A stretch of DNA of 64,000 bases from Desmodus rotundus (taxonomy: Eukaryota > Chordata > Mammalia > Chiroptera > Phyllostomidae), in contig NC_071389.1 in NCBI RefSeq assembly GCF_022682495.2, positions 58,736,239 through 58,800,238 of the forward strand, given 5' to 3'. Position numbers and translations under genes: made by a program. This document shows positions 1 through 14,175 of this stretch, piece by piece (position 1 is the stretch's first letter; each line of letters starts with the position of its first letter). The notes beneath the pieces are model-generated. The model did not search any database. It saw only the letters and a program-made list of their open reading frames with translations, and was not told the origin of the DNA.

Positions 1-3000
1 AAAAGTATTTCCTGCCTTTGGACCATGAAATGCTTGTTCTATCCAGACTTTGCATCATTTTGTAGGTATTTTACATTGGTCCACACCTCAAACAGATTGT
101 TGCTTTGGATTTAGATGACAGAATAATCTAACCCCAATTGCTGTCAAAACGGTTCTTGCTGCTGGGGACAGGATAGGGGACCTTGCTTTTGAAGAATGCT
201 TTCTCTTGTAGAGGATAGTAAATAATGTCTCTATAGAGACAGCAAAAGATAATTCTCTCTCTTGCTTATAAAAAGTTCTAATTTTAATCATCAATTCTTA
301 AAATACTTTGACATCAGTTCTCCATATAATGGATGAATCATTACCAGATTTTAGATATGGTCTTCAGTTGATATATTTGTTTTATGTTGATTATATTTAT
401 TTAATGAGTTCTCAATTACAATTTATATTAAAAATCATGTTGAAATGATTTTCAATTTCTACTTTGAAGCGAAGTATTTCTATTTGGAATTAGTTCTTTA
501 TCCCACTGATATTGTGCATGTGGAAATTTTATTCCTCTGCATTAAAAGCCTACCTTTTTTACTATTTATTGCTGTGGTTATTGATTAGAAGTTACAGAAC
601 ACGTTTTTTATATAAAGTATTTTATCCACTCATTTATGTTTTTAATCTGCAGATGCTCACGGTATATTTAAAATCTTAATTTCTCTGGTTTTCCTGTAGT
701 TAACATTCAAGACAGTTTCGGAAACATTAATTTTGTTGGTGATGTGAGTTGATGCATTTTTTTCTCAGTGACTGTACATATTTTCATAGAATTTGACAAA
801 GGATAATGTATTAAATAAAGAATTGATGGATTTTATGTATCTCGTTTTCCATTTTATAAAAAAGATTGACATAATTTTAAAACACTTTAGTTTGCTTCAC
901 ATGCATCAGCAAATAAAAATTTCACTAAAATTATGATGTCCTAGACATTTTCATTTTTTACTAAGGATATTTAGTTGTCTTTGTCCTTTTTAAAGTCTGT
1001 TTGTCATGAGAAAGACACTATTTGAATATTAGGTGCTTCCTCTTGAGAGCTGTATAGGTGAATTATAGGGACATTGCTCCCGCCTTGTTTTTTCTGCTGC
1101 AAATGCTGTGTGTGATACCCAGAGCCTTGATGGAAGCCACTGTTCATATTGTTAACTGCTTTTAAAAAAGGTCTGGGGCCTCGTTATTTAAAACTATAAC
1201 TGAAACAAAATTTATTTCTTTTATGCACTAAGAACAGTGCTTGTTATTAAGTTGCCTTTTCCCTTAACTTTATTTTCTTTAAGTGGAAGACATATAGTTG
1301 ATATCTCTATATGGTATTTCTGTATGTTTTAGCATGAAAGCATATCCTTTATAATTTTTACTTGTTTAATAAGGATACTAGTTTTTTAAAAATTGTTTTT
1401 TACAAACCTGTCAATTCAGTTCACTTATAGGTAAGCCAAACTGGATTTGCCTTCAGTTTTTGCAATTGGGAAATCTTAAAAGGGGAGGGTCATCAAACAT
1501 TGTTCAGCAACAATTTTTTTTTTTTGCTACATGTTGCCCCCAGGACCTTGAAAACATTCTTAACAATTTTTTTCTCCCTTGGCAGAGACGCATCTTATAT
1601 ATCTGTATACCTGGGGAAGGGAACAGGGCAGAGGAGAGTGTAAACAAATTTAAAATAGGTGTTGAAAAAAAAGTATCACAGTGGGGTAAAAACATTTTGC
1701 AAACAAATCAATTTTTCTTTTTGTGTATTGAATTAATGAAAATAGGTTTATTGTACAGAGGTAAATACCCTCCAGCTTTAAGCTTTAGAATTCTAAAAAA
1801 ATGCAGTTGTTACTGCATTCATTTAAAATTGATCTTTTATCTCTCACTATAAGTTAATCCTGAAATGCCACCTTTATATATTTCCCCTTTGCAGTCACAG
1901 GTGGAGCAGCTTTGTTTTGGGTGGTCTCATTTTAGGCTGCTGCTGTATAAGCAAGGTACTGTTCTCTTTTCCTTGAAATACACCTTGTGAGAGTAGACCT
2001 TGGGTCACGGAAAAGTTTGTGTATCCTACCTGCTGCTCAAGCTGCATTCTTAATCAGGATGACAAGAATAACCATGTTGATCCACTAATTCTCGGGAGCA
2101 GGTATTTTGGTCATATAGTTGGTAAACTATGGAACAATGCCAGATAATAGTATTTTTGCACAGCAGTGACCTGCGACTTTGCAGGGAACTGCCTGCAAGT
2201 CCGAATATTTTTGCTAACCCTTGTTACTACCTGCAGAGGGAGCTTGTATATGACATAAAATAGTCAAGGCAGTATGATTTGGTAATTTCTCATTTGAAGA
2301 TGGTTTAATTAACACACTTTTTATTTTTGTTGGGGAAAAATTAAGGAAAGTAAAGCATTTTGGGTTTAGCTAATTATAGTGAAATTCAATATACCAACAC
2401 GAGGTATTTATCATTTCCTATATTCACAGATTAATAAACGTGGTTTTTACTTTTTCTTAATTAGCAAAGATAACTTGACAAACGAAAGATAATGAATCAG
2501 ATTTATTTTAAGATTCTACCTTTTTTAAATGATGAGCTACAGCTCTGGGAGGAAGACTGCAGAACCGTGTCTTGTTTAAACATCTAACAATTGTCATGAG
2601 AGATCCAAATTTTAAAGATAATTTTTCCAACTTATGTAAAATATTATAAAATGATCACTTAACAACAGGCAGTAAATTATATTCCTCTAATGAGTAAATT
2701 AATTAATAGATCAAAGTGCATGAGTTGCATATGTTCTTTTCTAAATATACAAATGATCACTTTGGATTAGTAACGTTTACTTGTGGTAATGGACCGATCA
2801 GTGCCGTGACATTTAAGTGGGGGAGCTACCAGTAAAAACCTAGTATTAAATGGTTTAGAAAACTGCTAACTTGGTGAAACGTGAATGCAGGCAAGATAGA
2901 AAGTACTTTTGATTAATAACTGAATGGTATTTGTGAACACTGTGTGAACTAAAATATAAGCTGGATACTCATAAATACGTCAGAGTTTTTGCAATCAGGT

Positions 3001-3798
3001 GTTTTGAGAATCAGGGTGTAAAAGCCTTTTGGGGCATTTGGATCTTCTTGTGAGCAGGGTTTTTTTTTTTTTTCACATTATGTGCATATACTTAATTGTG
3101 CTGGGAAATGTAAGGATAGAATATTATGTAAGTTCTAAGAAAAATGAATGTTTTTGTTTTTATATTTTGGTATGATAATGTTATTTCAGAAATTGTTAGA
3201 AAAAAAAGGTTTTCCACCTATACATCTATGAAAAGAGATGTAGTAGTTCATTTTTTTCTCTTAGTTTACTGAGGAATGACATGACAAATAAAAATTTATT
3301 TTGTATTTTAAAGAGCTTTATTTCTTAAAGAAATTTATTGTTGTGGACTTGTTTTACTAGCTAGCCTTTGCTAATGTGAAAAGTCAGATTGTTACTGTTG
3401 CACAGAGTGGCACTCTCAGTAAGGAAACCTGTAGGTATAATAAAGACATTTATGGTACTTGCATGGGTTTTTATATACAAGGTCATGTGTTATCTTAACA
3501 AGTCCATGTTATTGTACATTTAAGCAGAGTATTTTCACATCAGCGTAAGAATGATTGCATCAGCAATTACACTTCAAAAGGATTGTGATGGTGTGTTTCA
3601 CAAAAGTATATAAATGCTCCTTTTCCGTAGAGTTAATGATTGGCATCCTGTACCGCCAAATTTACGTACTTCATTGTCTTAATATGATAAAAAGAGCTCT
3701 TTATCATAGTTGGTGCTAAATATAAAAGGCACCAGAAATGGAATCCAGTATTAGAGTTCATTATCCTTTTTCTTCAAATACCACACCTCCCTCCACAG
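1..3798. other. AT-rich intronic sequence, no gene recognised
   Basis: No coding exon, RNA gene or young mobile element is recognisable. The longest frame (1460-1852, 130 codons, + strand) runs through homopolymers and has no recognisable domain. A poly-T run at 3060-3074 may mark an old retroposon edge, but no body could be identified. Most likely intron of ADGRL2 upstream of its first coding exon, or the gene's 5' flank. Confidence 0.6.
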
Positions 3799-3907
3799 TG
3801 AGGTAAGGGTTACCAGAAAACTCATTCCAGGAAGACTGTTCTGTGAGGAACAGGAGCTGTCACGGAGTGCATAACATCTGTGAGGTTCCTGGAAAGGCAC
3901 AGCGAGG
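3799..3907 (+). other. Candidate untranslated exon
   Basis: A 109-base segment is bounded by a good acceptor (ACACCTCCCTCCACAG ending at 3798) and an excellent donor (GAGG|GTAAGT at 3908). Its interior is less AT-rich than its surroundings and contains purine-rich, enhancer-like stretches (GGAAGA, GAGGAACAGGAG). It lies about 22 kb upstream of the ADGRL2 coding exon on the same strand, so a 5' UTR exon of that gene is a reasonable guess. Chance co-occurrence of two splice sites is also quite possible. A second donor-like GAGGTAAGG sits just inside the left edge. Confidence 0.3.
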
Positions 3908-4697
3908 GTAAGTTCTGCTTGCTCTGTCTCACATTTGAGGGTAGACTATTGAGTGGTTTGTAAAATAGTGAGGTTTCAATCCATTGCAAAGAAAATGAGC
4001 TCTTGAAAAGTTAATTGAATTATTGTTGTGAAATTATTGTTACTACATTGAGGATATTTACAACAAGGACTTTTTTTTGGCAATTGCTGTTTAGTGTAAC
4101 ATAACCCAGATATTCTTGGTAAGTTAGCAAATAAATTTTTATTGAATATCCTTGAATATGTTAAGGGTAAATGTTAAGTGTGTATGCATTAATTGTTCCT
4201 ATATCTAATTGAGCAGATTTTAAAAAACTGGTGTATTATGTGTAGAATACAATAAAAGAATAATTCTCCAGGTAACGGTAATATGTGTTGTAAATATAGA
4301 TTTGAAATACTTTTTTTAATATGAATTTTATAAAAACGAAGCTCCTTTTAAAAGAAAAGGTGGTACATTTTTACTCTTTGACCCAAGAATCAAATATTTT
4401 AACATGTTAATATTTTAAATGAAAGTTTACAAAACATGCAGCAAAAAAAATTTATTCAAAAATTTACATATACCTGTATGAAGAGTCTGAAATGCAAAAC
4501 TATAATCTGCATGTTGGAAAAATATTTAAATTGCCTTATTATCAGGATTTTAAAAATAATGTGTTCGTTTTAAGTATAAAGTGGGTAAATAATATTAGAT
4601 TCTTTTTTTGCTTTTTATGTGTTTCAAAGGCATTTCTTTTTGTCCGTTTGATTTCTTCAAATTAAAATCTAGCAAAGATTTAAAAAAACTGCTTTTT

Positions 4698-4899
4698 GCC
4701 CTGACTGGTGTGGCCTGGTTGGCACTGTCCCGCAGAGGGAAGGGTGGCAGGTTTGATTCCCGAACATCGCACAAGCCTGGGTGGAGGGTTCGGTCCCCAG
4801 CTGGGGTGTGTGTGAGAGGCAGCCTGTCGATACTACTCTCTCCCATCATGTTTCTCTCCCTCCCTTCCCCTGCCTCTAAAAATAAATAAAATCTTTTTT
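4698..4899 (+). mobile_element. Ves-type bat SINE, sense orientation
   Basis: The tRNA-derived head GCCCTGACTGGTGTGGCCTG is followed by a B-box-like GTTCGGTCCCCAGCTGGGG, then a CTCTCCC-rich tract and an AAAATAAATAAAATC tail. It is flanked by a 19-bp target-site duplication, TTTAAAAAAACTGCTTTTT at 4679-4697 and the same with one mismatch at 4900-4918, so both ends are exact. The well-preserved duplication indicates a fairly recent L1-mediated insertion. Confidence 0.92.
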
Positions 4900-4918
4900 T
4901 TTAAAAAAACTACTTTTT

Positions 4919-7900
4919 ATTACTTATTACATACATTTTAGTGTGATTTTTGTGGTGTTCACATGATGGTGCTACTCCAAGCTGCCATGAAGAGTGAACA
5001 AATTTCTGTTCATTTGAGAAATAATACCATATCACATATCCCAAATTTCCTCTCTAACTTACATATATAACAGTATTGCCTTTATGTAAAAGTAAATATC
5101 ATACCCCAGGAAGTATTTGAAATTGAAAAGAATACTGATGCTTTCTACTTATGAATAATTTTGTCTCATGGTTTCTGTATTTTAATATAAATATGATTAA
5201 TAACACTGCTTTTTTATTTATATTTAAGGAAAAATAAAACTAATTTAATTGATTTTTTGTGTAATACTTAAAAAAATTTAATGCTCCTTATATCAAATTA
5301 TTGATTCAAAAGGCATTTTTGTTTTGAGCAAATATAAGTCAAAGCAAAAAAAGGAGTTGTTATGCCAGAGGCCCTGAATTAAAAGTTTAGGTCCTGTGAA
5401 GTGGCTCAGCCCAACATTTTACTATTTGCCAGATCGTCGTAACAGATACTTTGTTATCTCTTAGAAGTAACTACTGGCCCCCCAAAGCTACTGGTTAATG
5501 CAGATATAAGTACCACGACATTTAAATTTGTTGAATTTCATTTCAAGAAAATTTGTTTCACCTCTTTGCTCTGTGGGATTCAGATAAGAGCCTCAGCATA
5601 TTAAGGTATTTAAGAATACATTCTAAAAGCACTTTCCATCTTTGTATTCTTAATATGAATCTGGGGATGATTTGTCTCTATAAAATATTTTGTAACACTA
5701 TGCTGACAATTATATTGAATTGGTGGTTCAACATAACTTTTATATTTTGCTTATTTTAATATAGTTACTCTTTCACACCTCCATGTGTTTTTATTTTTTA
5801 CTGATTTCCTTGTATTGTGTTACTAAGGTGTTAGGAAGTACATAAATTCTTCTGACATTTCAGCCTAGGAAACTAATTGCTTTCATTACATGAGATTACA
5901 TCTTTAAAAGCAATTATTAATCTGTTAATATTGTGTGATTAAAAATTCAGGAACAAATCTAAAGTATCTTAGAAGTCACATTTAGAATTGAGAGTATTCC
6001 TAAAAAAAAAATCAAAGAACAAGAACTAGAGCTCGTTAGAACAATAGTAAATTGAAGAGCCTGTAATATAGTCATTGCTTAACTATTCAGGATGTGGAGA
6101 ACCTTGTGGATTACAGACACTCATAGACTCATTTCTCTGTATTGCCCGTTTATTCCGTGAGCAGTGAATTCACGGGGTTGCGATCAAATCATAGTGTCAA
6201 CTTTTAATTGAAAATAAACTAGAGTAGAGCTTTAATTCGTTAGGTTACTTTATTAAAATTGATTTTGCCTGTTTATAAAGAATAAGTCATCACAAACTCA
6301 TATATTTATAAAATTGATATCAGATGTTTTTGCAGTTCTTAACACCTTTTTAGTATTTTGTAAATTTTTTCAATATTTTTGATATTTTCTTTTATAGCAT
6401 GACTTCTTAAGATGTTTTAATAATTTGATGTCACTCATTCCTGAATTGCTGGCTGAGGTCTCATTCTCTTTTTTAAAAGAATTAAATCACATTTTTTATT
6501 TGACTTTCCAAGTAAGCTGCTGTTTGACCTCCTAAAAAGTGCCAATATACAAATTTAGGGATTAGTATTAATGTATACGATTTTTATTGAATGTGCAATC
6601 ATATGGTGATAGTCTTTAGAGTGTTTCTATATGATGTAATATATATTTAACCCTCCATAATTAAAAAAGAAGGATATTTGCCATACCTTCATGTTTGGCA
6701 TTATTCAACTCTTATAAAAGATGTTCTCAATGTTTACTCTAATAATCAATTATCCGTTATAATATTAGTAATCTTTTTATTCTTGCATACTCTTATTCAG
6801 CCTAAAAAACAGAAACTATTTGGTGTACTGTTTTCTTAAAAAAATATAGATGTTTTTATTGAAGCATCTTAAATGACAGATTGAGGAATGAATATATACT
6901 GCCATTCTATAAATAAAATTTGTTTTGGGAGTAACATGATTTTAAAAGAAAATCTGCGTAGCACAATTGATGCCTACGATTGGCCTGCCATCCTACTTTT
7001 TTTGTTTAGATTTGTTTCAACCAAAATAGGGTAAAGTATGTATTCACTCTTGGCTATGATTTGTTATCATTCTGATTTTAGTTTTCTGGCTGAAAATTAA
7101 GCTCTTTTACTTAACCTTACAAATATTGTATTATAATGTATAAGATTTAAGTATCTGTTGATTTTTTTCCTCCTATCTTCTTTTCTGTTAAAATCTGAAA
7201 GTTAGACAGACTTGTATGGTAACTTTACTGTTGCAAATTTTTGACCATAATTTGTATTTATTGCCTATAAGGGATTTTTAAAAAATAAAAAAGTATATGC
7301 AACTATGTATTAGGATTGGCTGGTAGATAAAGCACTATATATAACATGTATGAATAATTGAAGTTGTTGGAAAGTCAAGCTAAAAATACTAGAAAGTATT
7401 CCAGGAAACAGTATATAATTTGAGTAGTTAAAGTTTTCATTAACACTGCTTATAATGGTTAAATTTGGGACAATATCACCACTATACTGTGAATTTTAAA
7501 GCTTTGCTTAGTCTATTTGTACATTAATTCCTTATTAAAGTAAGCTTTAGTATTTCATATTTTAACATGCAGTCAGAAATTGATAGAATGTAAGTGTTTA
7601 ATATCCAGGTTAATACATTTTGAAATTACCTACCATGGTGGTGTAGAAATGGCTTTATAGGTAGGACTTCAGTGCATTTTTTTTTGGTGGTTGTTACTGT
7701 GCTTATGGATAAATTGAAAAATATTTTAGCTAGTTAGTGGAAATTAGAAGCTCCTCCCTATCTTTAGTAGTAAGCTTTCTTCATATGGACTTTGAGTCTT
7801 ATTGATTGTACACAAGCATAGCAGATAACAAATTGAACAATAAATGTGGAACAGCAGTTTTTGGGTTAACATATACATATTACAAATTTTGAAAATTGTT

Positions 7901-10900
7901 CTTAGTTCTAAATATAATGATCATAATTTTAGCTTTATCTTTCACAATGTAGTGTAAATAACTAGTGGTGTATTTGGTTTTTTAGCTGAAAGGCAGATGT
8001 TCCCACCTTTGGATTTAACATTCAAGTATGTGTTAATTCAACTAAAACTTCTTAAGCCAACTTTTTATTTATAGGGACATTTATAGGGTACAATTAAGAC
8101 CATGCAGGTATATTTGAATGAAGTAAATCTTAATTTTTGGCAGCCTTGTCACTCTTCTATGTTGAACAGTTTATAGTTTTCTCAAGGACAGAAGTTATAT
8201 CAAGTCAGAGTTATTCAATTTTTGACATTATCTTGCCTCTCACGCCCAGTTTGGGTAAATTAAATTGTATTGAGATGCACAGTACTAGAGAATTTTTACT
8301 ACAAAGAAGAATTCTTTTGAGAGTCCAATTAAAATAAAAGTCATACCCAAATTATCTTCTGAAAAATCTGTTATTTCATATGTGGGTCCATTCTCTTAAA
8401 AAACATACTTCTGTAGTTCGAGCAACCTTCCCAACAGCGTTGCGTATATATAAATGACAGGTGAGGGCTTGGATTTACTTTACTAATTCACGGAATTTAT
8501 ATGCTTTGAGGTTTACTTTGAAGATGTTATTTTTGGTTTCCTACAATGCCACAGAAGTTACTATGGCAGCACATGGGGTTTTTAAAAAGTGACAACTTCT
8601 AGCATCAAGTTTGCCAAAATTGCCAAAAGTATGCATTTGCTTGCATTGGTTTTAAAGTGTGTATTTTAAAAATACTGATGGTGTTTTACCTTTCACAGGA
8701 ACAGTTTTATCTATTAGCACATTTCATCTAGTTATCCATTAACTTCTGGGCTTTAATTCTAGTCATTTTAGATAAACAGCCATTTATTAAGGCCCTTCTT
8801 AGAGAAATGCACTGTATATAGGGACTGCTCTCTAGGAATTTATAATCTCCTGAGAGAGACAGACATTTCCACAAGTAACTTTAATGTAAGGGCTGCTACA
8901 CTGACCTGCCGTGAGGTGTAGAGGAAAGGCTATGGAAATACAGGGTCGGTGGAGGGAATTCAACGAGGAGTATAGAAGGAAGAGACCCCACTTAATGAAG
9001 ACCTGAAGGCAGAGGAAAATTTTGTCAGATGAAGCCTTTTTGGGGGAGGAGGACAGGACAGAGGTGCAGATACTGGAAGACAAAAGCAGAAACTGGTGCC
9101 TTAAGGAGAATGTATAGGATATATGAATTGCTTAGGAAGTGGAAGGAGATGAAACTCAGACATTAGTTTGGGGCATGTTATTAGAGAACCTAATCTGCTA
9201 AGATTATGAGGGGGCACCCCCCAAAAGCCAGAACTACCCGGCTAGGTGAGTGTTCCAGGAATCCACTGTATCAGGGTACTAGCTGGCATTGTTGTGAGAG
9301 GCTGCATTGGGTTTCAGTGAATCTTTTTGTAACCGGTTTGCCCATTACATGATGGGTGAATTACGAGCATACCTGCTCACGTGGCGCTGAGTGTTCCGCA
9401 CGTTTTGATAAAAAAACACCAGGATCCCTATGCCCCACCCTCCCTGTTCACCCAATCTTATCCTGAGTGACTTTTTTTTTGTTTCCTTGGATGAAAACAA
9501 GTCCTCAAAGGGAAAAAGGTTTTGCCCATGTGGAAGAGGTGGAAAAAAAAAACCCCAAAACCCAAAACGGCTGAAGCACTAAATCGAGAAGTTCAAAAGG
9601 TGTTTTGAGCAGTGGAAAAATGTCTCCATAGGTGTACTGCATCAAATGGAGAGTCTTTGAAGGTGACCGAAGTTTAAATATGTAAGAATAAATACACAAT
9701 TTTTAAAGAAATTCTTGTTTTATGTCCCCCTCCTGTATATTTTATCATGTAGGTATGAAAGATGTTAATATTTTTGATTGAGAAATTGTTACATTTAATT
9801 CCTAACTCTCAAGGTGGTGTAACCGCTGAATTACAGGGGGGAAATTCTGGAGGAAATAGAAACATAGTTACAAGGCTTGGATGATATTCCATCCAGGTGA
9901 GAGGCTATCACAGCTGGGAAAAGTGTTATGATGATGGGATACAATTTCGTAATTGATGGACTGTGGGGTAGAGAAGAGCTAGGAATCAAAGCCTAGGTTC
10001 CAGGCAGGTAGTTCCTTCCTGCTGTTACCCTGCCTGAAAGCAAGGGAGGGGGAACTAGCCCTCATTTCTGACAGTACTCGGAGGTGCATGCATTACACTA
10101 AAGATCAGCTGGACCCCAAATTGCTTCAAGTTGATATGTACATTTTTATGTGATATTTGTGAAAAAACATAGTTTTGCTTCTTTTATAGATGCTTCTAAA
10201 ATATTCTATATGTGTTTAAATGGTATGTATTTTTCAAGTGTTGATTATGTAGATTTAGGTTACAAGATTTGGGTTTTTGGTTTATTTGTATTTTATCTGA
10301 AGTTCCTGTAAGATAATTAAGACTATAAAAGCCAGTTGTTATGATCTGGTTAGAGGGAGGTATTTATTTTGTGAAAGAACACCTTTGTCATGATTAGATC
10401 TGTCGAGATACTTCCTGTGTTCGTGGTCGTTTTAGTAAGGTTCTTACGAGCTCTTTAACCAATGAATTTGACATTCTTAGGTTTCCTTAGACACCGCTTG
10501 CCTCTTTTAGGAAAGCTTAAAAGTTTCTATGCCATGCAATTTATAGTGGCTTTTTCTCTGGTCATTATGAACTTACATTTATTCTCTTGGTATGTAGGAG
10601 ATTTGCCAGCTGTATCTTGTTTATTATAAGAATAACGAAATCATTTCCTCAGTAACTTTTCAGTTTTTCAGACTCAGCAATAACTTTTAGGCTTTATAGC
10701 TAGCTGATCCTTTGTATCTGGTTAATTATGGGTGACAAGGGTGAAAACCAACTAAAAGCGTCTGTCAGCACCTATCATCAGTGATTAACTCAGACCAGGC
10801 TCTCAATATATTTTTGAATAAACAGTTATTACTGTTGATAATGAAGATCACAATAACATTTGCTACGATCTAACCAATTTCAGATTCTTCTCGTAGATAT

Positions 10901-12922
10901 AGGGATGGTAAAGGTAATGAATAAAAGAGTACTGATATTTTCAGTGCTAATGCAAAAGTATTCTTGTTTCCATATAATAGAGAAAATTTGTCTGATGCAG
11001 TTATCATATTAATAGAGCTGCACTCAGGAAAGCTCTCAGTAAATGCTTGTCATTACCGTTATTGATGTGGACTAAGTTTGCTTCACATTGGTTTCCATAC
11101 TTTAAGCAGACCATGTCATTTGGCTTCCATTTTTTACTCTAGATTGTTTCATTTTTTTCTCTTATTTTTGTTTGGGAGGTTTTTCCTCCTGTTCTCAATT
11201 ATGCTGAAGGTTTTCTATTATTTTGTATTACAGGGTTTTCTATCATTGTTGCTACCTTCTTTAGATGATAAGTCAGTGACTGGCCCGACTGCTCAGAATG
11301 GATGCTCAGATATTGAAAACAGGAAGCATTGGTGTTTACCCAAGCACCTGAGAATATCAGTACTTTTCTGCTTCCACTTTTATTATGTGATTACTTTTAT
11401 AACCTGATGCCACGTTGAATACCACGTGGAAAGCACGAAAGTAGGATTTTATTTTTGGAGTTCTTCTCCCTGACCTACAATGACAGCTCCGTGTCCCTGC
11501 CCCCAAATTATTTCAAATATTATATCTTCCCACGTATTGTCAGATTTAAAAGGAAGTCAAGGAGAGGATACTCTCAGCACATGTCGTGGTATGAAGGCTG
11601 ATTTCTCCTGGTGCGTTAGTCATACTGAAGGCATAGATCAGCACAAGGTCATCAATAGGAAATAAAGGGAGGTTAACTAAATGGGGTTGTTGACACTGTA
11701 GTGTGAGTTTTATTTTAGTTGGTTAAGGAAGCCTTAAAAATATAATAGAAATGTTTAAAAAGATTTTAATTAGTCATAAGATAAAATATGTAAAGAAAAT
11801 TTTCGACAAAAGATTTTAACAAATACATGGGATAACAATAGCATTTGAGATCTCATACAAACTTCTAGCAAAAGTGGCCCAAATGTTAACATCGGACATG
11901 TTCTGGTATGCAAGAAGCTATATTCTTCAGTGGTAATTAGATACTACAGGTGCATTATCTTTACCTTTTAATTATGAAGTGGTAGTTTTCTTGGGGGGGT
12001 GAGGGTTGTTTGTCTTCCAAAATATCTTTTAGTTACATACTAAAATCTGATGAAAATCTCAGTATGTTCTTGCATTCATAGCAGAAGACTACTGTAAATT
12101 GCATTGTATGAAACTGAATTGTAACTATGGTTTGATTTAAAGTATTAATGAAATCTAAATCTGTACATTCAAGATTTTAATTTAGTGAAATGCCAGAACA
12201 GTTTCTTTGTATTTAGTCTGACAAGTGTTATGTGGGAAGCGTGTCTTCCTAAATTAGGACAGACATATGTGTGTATAGTACCATTTTCAGAGTCTAATTA
12301 TTAAAACCTGTTAAACTTCATATTTAATATCAGATATCTTTCTGTAAGCAAGCTGCTTAGTTTTATTGTCAACGTTGTTAAGCTTATGTATTAAAGTTGA
12401 TAAATTGCAAATGCTAGCCTTAAGAAAGGTGGAGTTAGGTTTTAGAAGTAGCCATGGTAAGTTATAAATACACACAAAAAAAACCCCAAACAAAAAAAAC
12501 CTAACCCCACAAAGTACAAAACTATGAGTGCTGTATGTATGCATTATAGGAATATCAGATAGCCAAAGCTTAGTCCCCAGTGTGAAATTTCCTGCTTTTT
12601 TGCACAGAGTTGAGACCTAAGCCCAAGATTGACATTGGAGTGCTAATGCCAGTCCCATAATTTTGGAGGAAAAAATTAGTGTGGATTTTAACTTTTCTAT
12701 TCTTTGTTCTAAATGCTGACAAAAGTGTGTTGTGCCCGTATGTTGCCCTCTTATCTAAAATTTTTCACTTTCATGAAGAATTACACCATTGAATATAGCA
12801 TTTTCACAAATTCAGAATATTACTAGGAAGATGTGTTGATGTGGAGCCTACATTGGCCACATTTGTTGCAGTAAGTGGTGAACACATAATACAATATACA
12901 TAATACAGATGATGTATTTAGA
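4919..12922. other. AT-rich intronic sequence, few recognisable features
   Basis: No exon or RNA gene was recognised. Weak L2/MIR-like remnants occur near 10760-10830 and 11000-11066 (e.g. CTCTCAGTAAATGCTTGTCATT). The block 8800-9180 is purine-rich and resembles old interspersed mammalian repeats that I cannot name. Open frames here (e.g. 11078-11407, 109 codons) show no domain and are read as chance. Confidence 0.55.
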
Positions 12923-13036
12923 TGCCTTTTTCAACTCAAAACCCCAAGTGTTTTCTTTGTCTTACATATAAAGTGATCTCTAGGATTGGTTCCAATTTTA
13001 CACATTTTTATGGTTTAAGGTGAAATTAGGAAGATT
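12923..13036 (+). repeat. 114-bp near-identical direct duplication, copy 1
   Basis: Runs from TGCCTTTTTCAACTC to GGAAGATT. It matches 15145-15258 over 114 bases with one difference (A at 12966, G at 15188), with an offset of exactly 2222 bases. Both copies are preceded by TTTAGA, directly here and four bases away at copy 2. I do not recognise the sequence as a mobile element. Confidence 0.95.
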
Positions 13037-13045
13037 TAGAATTGT

Positions 13046-13130
13046 ATTTAGAACTGTACACCTGAAACCTATATAATTTTATTAACCAGTGTCACCCCAA
13101 CAAATTCAATAAAAATTAAAAAATTACCTT
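13046..13130 (+). mobile_element. L1 3' end fragment (5'-truncated)
   Basis: GAACTGTACACCTGAAACC, TATATAATTTTATTAACC and CAATAAAAATTAAAAAATTA are the usual 3' terminus of L1 elements in bats and related mammals. Only about 85 bases remain, typical of severe 5' truncation. No clear target-site duplication was found. It abuts the right edge of duplication copy 1. Confidence 0.75.
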
Positions 13131-13974
13131 GCATTTTCAGTGTACTTTGAAAATAAATATCAGATTTATTTATCCAATTCTGTTTTTATTTAAAAGCAAA
13201 CTTGTCAGGTTTATAGTTTTATATAATTCCATGTTTTGTAATAATTTTAAAAGTTTAAAATTATTTTCAGTATTTTAAATCATAAATTGTTTTTGTAGGC
13301 ACTACTAAATTTTCAAGTATTTTGAAGCCAACCTCCATCAAGAGATTCCATAGGACTTTGGTTGGACCTGAGTTGCAGGTTCAGTTTCCCCACCAGCTGG
13401 ACCGTTCTGCTTTGTCTCTCTCACTGTGAAGAGGCTCAGTGGTTTTTAAAACTCTTCCTTGTCGATAGTTTATTTGACTTCCCAAAGTGATCAAAATAAT
13501 AATGCATTTTATGCCAAACTGGTAAATTAAACTTTCTGAAAAACAGCTACTTATATTGTGTATTTTAAATTGATAATCCTCAATATTTAATTAAACATTT
13601 AATTAAAAAATAGTCCCAAATAGGGGGGGAGAAACCTTGAAAATTTTATTTTAGAAGGTCTCTTAAGTTTGTTTCCAGTTTTAAGGAAATTATGTACAAG
13701 TTTTAAAAAGTTACGAATTTGGTTTCTGAAATCCATTCACTTTCCTTATCCTTTCCAATATTCATATTACTTTTCATAATTCAGTTTATTACTCATTCAC
13801 CCTTTCCTCCCTCTCTTCTCCCTATATAACTACCTTCCATCTTTTTTTGTCAAAAGCATTTCTTAAGTGCTTTTTGCCAGGCAAACGTGCCTGGTGTGAA
13901 GTTAATAGATATGAAAGCCATGGGTTCCTTTTCAATTATCTAGCAATAATTTGAAAGGAATACTTCCAAAAATT

Positions 13975-14175
13975 TTTGGTAGGGGTAGGTACACTGTACT
14001 CTGGAACAGTGGCAGTGTGTGTGGTGCAGATTTAGGGAAAGGAGGGAGTAAGATAGATAGTCAAGTGGTGGACCTAAACTGAGTTTTGGAAAAGGAATTG
14101 TAGTTGGCCAAGGAGCAAGTGGCAGATGGGATTCCAGGTAGAAGGAATAGCATAAGTATGCCAAGAAACATACAA
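13975..14175. repeat. Possible ancient interspersed repeat fragment
   Basis: Contains 'GGGATTCCAGGTAGAAGGAA' and 'GCATAAGTATGCCAAGAAA', resembling a widespread old mammalian repeat with the pattern 'gcattccaggcagaggga...gcaaaggc'. A similar block occurs at 42860-43130. I cannot assign the family by eye. Confidence 0.35.

Noticed and set aside
1460..1852. 130-codon + frame
   Set aside because: Low-complexity runs (poly-F, poly-K) from homopolymers and no domain.
4698..4780. tRNA-like A and B boxes
   Set aside because: They belong to the tRNA-derived head of a Ves SINE; no cloverleaf tRNA gene is present. The same applies to the other five copies.
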